A model generated the notes under the pieces. It was not told where the DNA came from. It did no database searches and worked only from the letters and a program-made list of their open reading frames with translations. From positions 1,798,001 to 1,862,000 of the forward strand of contig NZ_CP017674.1 of the NCBI RefSeq assembly GCF_001792815.1: 64,000 nucleotides of DNA, in the 5' to 3' direction. The first letter of the stretch is position 1, and each line of letters starts with the position of its first letter. The translations under genes were made by a program, and so were the position numbers. This DNA is from Microbacterium sp. BH-3-3-3 (GTDB lineage: Bacteria; Actinomycetota; Actinomycetes; Actinomycetales; Microbacteriaceae). This document shows, in pieces, positions 60,600 to 64,000 of this stretch.

Positions 60600-63523
60600 G
60601 GGCCCACCACCTCCGCGTCTTCGGGATGCAGCGACTGCCTGTCGACTTCGGCGCCGAGGCTGCGCAGCACGTCGAGCACCAGGCCGATGACGACGAGGTA
60701 GACGCCCACGTCGAAGATCGTGCTGGTGACGAACTCCCAGTGGCCGATGAGCGGCAGCTCGCCCTCGAACGTGAAGCTCTGCAGAGGCGCGAAACCGAAG
60801 GCCATCGGCACCAGCGCGCACAGCACGGCGATCGCCATGCCCGCGCCCAGCAGCCGGCCGGCGTCGGTGGGGGCGGCGGCGCCGAGCTCCCATCGCCCCC
60901 CGGCGATGTAGCGCATGACCAGGCCCATGCCGGCGACCAGACCGCCGGCGAAGCCGCCGCCGGGGAGGTTGTGCCCGGCGAACAGCAGGTACAGCGACAC
61001 GATCATGATCGAGTGGAAGAGCACCCGGATGATGATCTCGAGCAGGATCGACCGGTTCTCGGGCTGCACCTTCGAGCCCGAGATGAGCCAGGCCCGCGGA
61101 GCATCGGTCTCGCCCACGCGCTGGGCCCGCACTCCGCTGTCGGTCTCGACGAGCGGGCGACGGCGACCGAGACCCGTGCGACTGCGGGCCGTGCCCGAGC
61201 GCCGCGACAGGTTGTCGCTGCGATCGGTGATGAAGACGAGCGACGCCACGCCCGTGGCCGCGAGCACGAGCACCGAGAGCTCGCCCATGGTGTCCCACCC
61301 GCGCAGGTCGACCAGCGCGACGTTGACGACGTTGCGGCCGTGACCGATCTCGTACGCCAGGGCCGGCCACTCGAGCGAGATGGGAAGGTCTTGCCGGGCG
61401 CCGGTCGCGACGACGGCGACCAGGGCCATGGTGAGACCCACGCCGGCGCCGAGCACGGCGCGCGCAAGGGGGGCGACCGATTCGTTCTGCTCGCCCATGC
61501 GGGCCGGCAGACGCCGCAGCACGAGAGCGAACACGACCAAGGTCACCGTCTCGATGAGCACCTGCGTGAGGGCGAGGTCGGGGGCGCCGCTGGTGGCGAA
61601 GAGCACGACCATGCCGAGGCCGGTGACCGACACGAGCGCGACGCCGGTGTAGCGCTTGCGCGCCCGCACGGCGAGGATGCCCGCGGCGATCATGATCGGC
61701 GCCGAGATCAGCTGCGCCGGCGACTGCCACGCGTCGAGCTGCGCGCGCCACTCGCTCGAGGCGAGCAACGCGGTGCCCTCGGCCACCACGAGAACGACGA
61801 AGATCGTGCCCACGTAGAACGGCAGCGAGCCGCGCTGGAAGCGCGCGGTGACCCACTCCGACGTGTGGTCGATGCCGCGCAGGGTGGCGTTGTAGACGTC
61901 GTTCGCCGTGAACGGCAGCACGCGGCGGCGCTTGTGCAGCTGCGTCTTGCGCACGACCCAGAACACCCCGGCGCCGAGCGCGAGCGTGCCCAGCGAGATG
62001 AACAGCGCCGGCTCCAGACCGTGCCAGAGCGCGAGGTGGTACGGGTACTCGGGCGCGGGAACGCCGGCCGTCGCCTCGGGCAGCTCGTCGGCGTAGGGCG
62101 CGAGCCAGTGGTCGACGATCGGAGCGAGGAAACCGAGCGCGAGCGAGGCCGCCGACAGCAGCACAGGGGCCGAGAGGAAGCCGATGGGCGGGTCGGGCCA
62201 CTCGGTCTTCTCGACGTCGCGCTTGGTCCAGTACGCACCCCAGAGGAACCGGATGCCGTACGCCGCCGTCAGAGCGGAACCCAACACGATGCCGATCAGG
62301 GCGACGAGACCCCATCCGGCGCCGCCCTCGGCCTCGTGCAGCAGGGCGGTGAGAGCAGTCTCTTTCGCGACGAAGCCCAACGTGGGGATGACGCCGGCCA
62401 TCGACGCGATCGCGATGAACGAGGCCGTGGCCATGACCGGGGCCTGGCGTCCGACACCCGAGAGCTCGCCGATGTCACGCGTGGAGAGCTGACGGTCGAT
62501 GACGCCGACCACGAGGAACAGGCACGACTTGAACAGAGCGTGGCTGAGCAGCAGGGCGACGCCCGCGAGGGCGGCATCGCGCGTTCCGTAGCCCAGCATG
62601 ACGGTGAGGAAGCCGAGCTGGCTGACCGTACCGAAGGCCAGGATGCGCTTCAGGTCGCGTTCGCGCAGCGCCTGGAAACCGCCCAGCAGCATGGTGAAGA
62701 CACCGAGGGTGATCAGCGTCGGGCGCCAGAACGGGGTGTCGGCGAAGCCGGGGGCGAGCCGCGCGATGAGGTAGATGCCGGCCTTCACCATGGCGGCGGC
62801 GTGGAGGTAGGCGCTCACCGGGGTGGGAGCGGCCATGGCGCCGGGGAGCCAGAAGTGGAAGGGGAAGATAGCCGATTTGCTCAGCGCGCCCACGAGCAGC
62901 AGCAGCACGGCGATGTCGACGACCGTCCCCACGGGGGGATCGGCGAGGATCGCCGACAGGCTCGAGGTGCCCGCCTGCACCACCAGCAGCACCACGCCGA
63001 TCAGCATGACCAGGCCGCCGAGGGTCGTCACGAGCAGCGCCTGGAGGGCGGCACGGCGACTCGCCGCACGACCGTGGTAGTAGCCGATGAGCAGGTACGA
63101 CAGCACGCTCGTGGCTTCCCACAGCATGACGAGCACGACGATGTCGTCGGTGAGCACGAGGCCGTACATCGCGCCGGCGAAGGCCAGCAGCACGGCCGAG
63201 AACTGCCCGACGCCCTGCGTCTTGCCGCGGAAGTACCAGCGGCAGTAGAGCATGACGAGCGCACCGACGCCCGTGACGACGAGGGTCAGCAGCCAGCCCA
63301 GCACGTCCATGCGCATCGAGAGCGAGACGCCCAGCGCGGGAATCCACTGGTATTCCTCGAACGGAATGTCTCCGCCGAAGACCGACGCGGCCTGCACGAT
63401 GGCGAAGGCGAAGGCGAGTGCCGGAAGCACTGCCGCGACGTAGAACGCCCGAGCTCCGATGCGTGAGACGAGCCACGGGAGCAGGAGCGGGAGAGCCGCG
63501 AAGGCGCCGAGGAATATCAGCAT
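60596..63523 (-). CDS. mnhA: Na+/H+ antiporter fused subunits A and B
   Basis: The 975-residue protein has about 20 transmembrane helices. The first half is the MrpA/NuoL-like channel (VLVMLWEATSVLSYLLIGYY with the helix-5 Glu; SKSAIFPFHFWLPGAMAAPT with the key Lys; YLHAAAMVKAGIYLIARL). The last 180 residues (SILLEIIIRVLFHSIMIVSL, GHNLPGGGFAGGLVAGMGLV) are subunit B, fused in frame. GGAGG precedes the ATG. It leads the mnhAB-C-D-E-F-G operon, which exchanges cytoplasmic Na+ for H+ and supports pH and salt tolerance. Confidence 0.96.
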   Translation of the reverse strand: MLIFLGAFAALPLLLPWLVSRIGARAFYVAAVLPALAFAFAIVQAASVFGGDIPFEEYQWIPALGVSLSMRMDVLGWLLTLVVTGVGALVMLYCRWYFRGKTQGVGQFSAVLLAFAGAMYGLVLTDDIVVLVMLWEATSVLSYLLIGYYHGRAASRRAALQALLVTTLGGLVMLIGVVLLVVQAGTSSLSAILADPPVGTVVDIAVLLLLVGALSKSAIFPFHFWLPGAMAAPTPVSAYLHAAAMVKAGIYLIARLAPGFADTPFWRPTLITLGVFTMLLGGFQALRERDLKRILAFGTVSQLGFLTVMLGYGTRDAALAGVALLLSHALFKSCLFLVVGVIDRQLSTRDIGELSGVGRQAPVMATASFIAIASMAGVIPTLGFVAKETALTALLHEAEGGAGWGLVALIGIVLGSALTAAYGIRFLWGAYWTKRDVEKTEWPDPPIGFLSAPVLLSAASLALGFLAPIVDHWLAPYADELPEATAGVPAPEYPYHLALWHGLEPALFISLGTLALGAGVFWVVRKTQLHKRRRVLPFTANDVYNATLRGIDHTSEWVTARFQRGSLPFYVGTIFVVLVVAEGTALLASSEWRAQLDAWQSPAQLISAPIMIAAGILAVRARKRYTGVALVSVTGLGMVVLFATSGAPDLALTQVLIETVTLVVFALVLRRLPARMGEQNESVAPLARAVLGAGVGLTMALVAVVATGARQDLPISLEWPALAYEIGHGRNVVNVALVDLRGWDTMGELSVLVLAATGVASLVFITDRSDNLSRRSGTARSRTGLGRRRPLVETDSGVRAQRVGETDAPRAWLISGSKVQPENRSILLEIIIRVLFHSIMIVSLYLLFAGHNLPGGGFAGGLVAGMGLVMRYIAGGRWELGAAAPTDAGRLLGAGMAIAVLCALVPMAFGFAPLQSFTFEGELPLIGHWEFVTSTIFDVGVYLVVIGLVLDVLRSLGAEVDRQSLHPEDAEVVGP

Positions 63524-63582
63524 GGTCGGGCCTCCTCGGGTGTCGACGGGCGGAGTGCCCGGGCTCTCGGGGTGTCGTGACT

Positions 63583-63588
63583 ATTCTA
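63583..63588 (-). promoter_or_regulatory. Candidate -10 box of the mrp/mnh operon
   Basis: TAGAAT on the minus strand lies about 60 nt upstream of the operon ATG. No consensus -35 is visible. Confidence 0.45.
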
Positions 63589-63621
63589 TGCGGAGCATGA
63601 GACTCGTCGCTGCCCGCGACC

Positions 63622-64000
63622 TCATGTGGTACGCGGCGGCGCGGTCGTCGTGCCCTCGCGGAACGTGCACGACAACCGCAGACCCGAGGGCACGGCATCC
63701 TCGAGCATCGCGGCGACGGCCTCGCCGGCCGCGCGGCCCTTGGCAGTGGCCGGCTGCACCAGCGTCGTGAGGACGTGCGGCGCCAGGCCGTCGACGACGA
63801 CGCCGTCGAACCCCGTCACGCTGACGTCGTCGGGAACCCGAAGGCCCGCCTCTTCGGCGGCGCGGATGACCCCGGCCGCCAGCAGGTCGCTCTGCGCGAT
63901 CACCGCGGTGGGGCGATTCGCGGGGTCGGCGAAGAGCGTGCGTCCGGCGATCGCGCCCTCGTCGATCGAGCTGGTGGCCGCGGCCAGCGCGGGCGCGTCG
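63622..64000 (-). CDS. LacI-family transcriptional regulator, C-terminal part
   Basis: The frame runs off the right edge; about 125 residues of the C-terminal ligand-binding domain are seen. AGRTLFADPANRPTAVIAQS, DLLAAGVIRAAEEAGLRVPD, DVSVTGFDGVVVDGLAPHVL and TTLVQPATAKGRAAGEAVAA follow the closing pattern of LacI/GalR periplasmic-binding-like domains. The N-terminal HTH lies outside the window. It is upstream of, and same strand as, the mrp operon but a promoter separates them. Confidence 0.88.
   Translation of the reverse strand, partial: DAPALAAATSSIDEGAIAGRTLFADPANRPTAVIAQSDLLAAGVIRAAEEAGLRVPDDVSVTGFDGVVVDGLAPHVLTTLVQPATAKGRAAGEAVAAMLEDAVPSGLRLSCTFREGTTTAPPRTT

Noticed and set aside
60626..63466. 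Plus-strand frame of more than 900 codons opposite the Mrp AB subunit
   Set aside because: The minus strand encodes a clear membrane antiporter subunit; the opposite frame is His/Glu/Arg/Asp-rich complement of hydrophobic codons.

Overview
The window is very GC-rich bacterial chromosome with tightly packed genes, many 1-4 nt gene overlaps, GTG starts, and TANNNT -10 boxes lying 6-7 nt in front of start codons (leaderless mRNAs). Gene content (Asp23/Gls24 cluster, DUF1990, DUF6457 next to mobA/moeA, Mrp antiporter, ROK/ABC amino-sugar operon, YhgE/Pip with an ABC-like partner) points to a Gram-positive actinobacterium, most likely Microbacteriaceae and plausibly Microbacterium. That placement is inference; no rRNA or tRNA gene was seen.

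Layout. 1-3110: end of a NagB-type deaminase gene coupled to a GH2 beta-galactosidase. 3135-4399: class II Fic protein with a C-terminal winged helix and a perfect inverted repeat at its 5' end. 4471-6787: two divergent citrate synthases, one carrying an N-terminal HTH. 6882-9337: two small toxin-antitoxin-like modules, an HTH regulator plus an unusual Fic protein whose catalytic His position is Gln, then VapBC. 9410-11626: DUF6457, MobA and MoeA on the minus strand. 12784-15939: a six-gene Asp23/Gls24 envelope-stress cluster. 16242-19543: fdhD and an FdhF/YdeP molybdoenzyme. MoeA, MobA, FdhD and FdhF together make, sulfurate and use the bis-MGD cofactor. moeA and fdhD are each preceded by a leaderless 10-codon ORF touching their GTG start.

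19631-27562: glycerate kinase, purL, a 44-residue membrane protein, two paralogous membrane-anchored proteins of unknown function, DUF3253, DUF2071, and a less GC-rich secreted/membrane protein pair. 27634-30832: ProVWX-type osmoprotectant transporter. 31230-32741: chorismate mutase and an AI-2E family membrane protein. 32986-42736: a ROK-regulated glycan/amino-sugar operon (ABC transporter, GH29 alpha-L-fucosidase, a frameshifted M81 metallohydrolase, CutC, ROK kinase, NagB). 42777-48626: beta-propeller lactonase, purA, Pr6Pr membrane protein, secreted cyclophilin, argG.

48749-56488: envelope/transport functions: TetR, ATPase-like protein without a Walker A motif, YhgE/Pip; then a histidine kinase/response regulator pair divergent from a MacB-like ABC exporter, with a perfect 11-bp tandem repeat between them. 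56669-64000: SRPBCC protein, the mrp/mnh Na+/H+ antiporter operon (AB fusion, C, D, E, F, G) and the C-terminal end of a LacI-family regulator.

The most novel-looking items are the HTH/Fic pair with a degenerate Fic motif, the leaderless mini-ORFs in front of the molybdenum cofactor genes, the HTH-fused citrate synthase, the duplicated mobA tail around a 98-bp inverted-repeat element, and a family of intergenic palindromic repeats.
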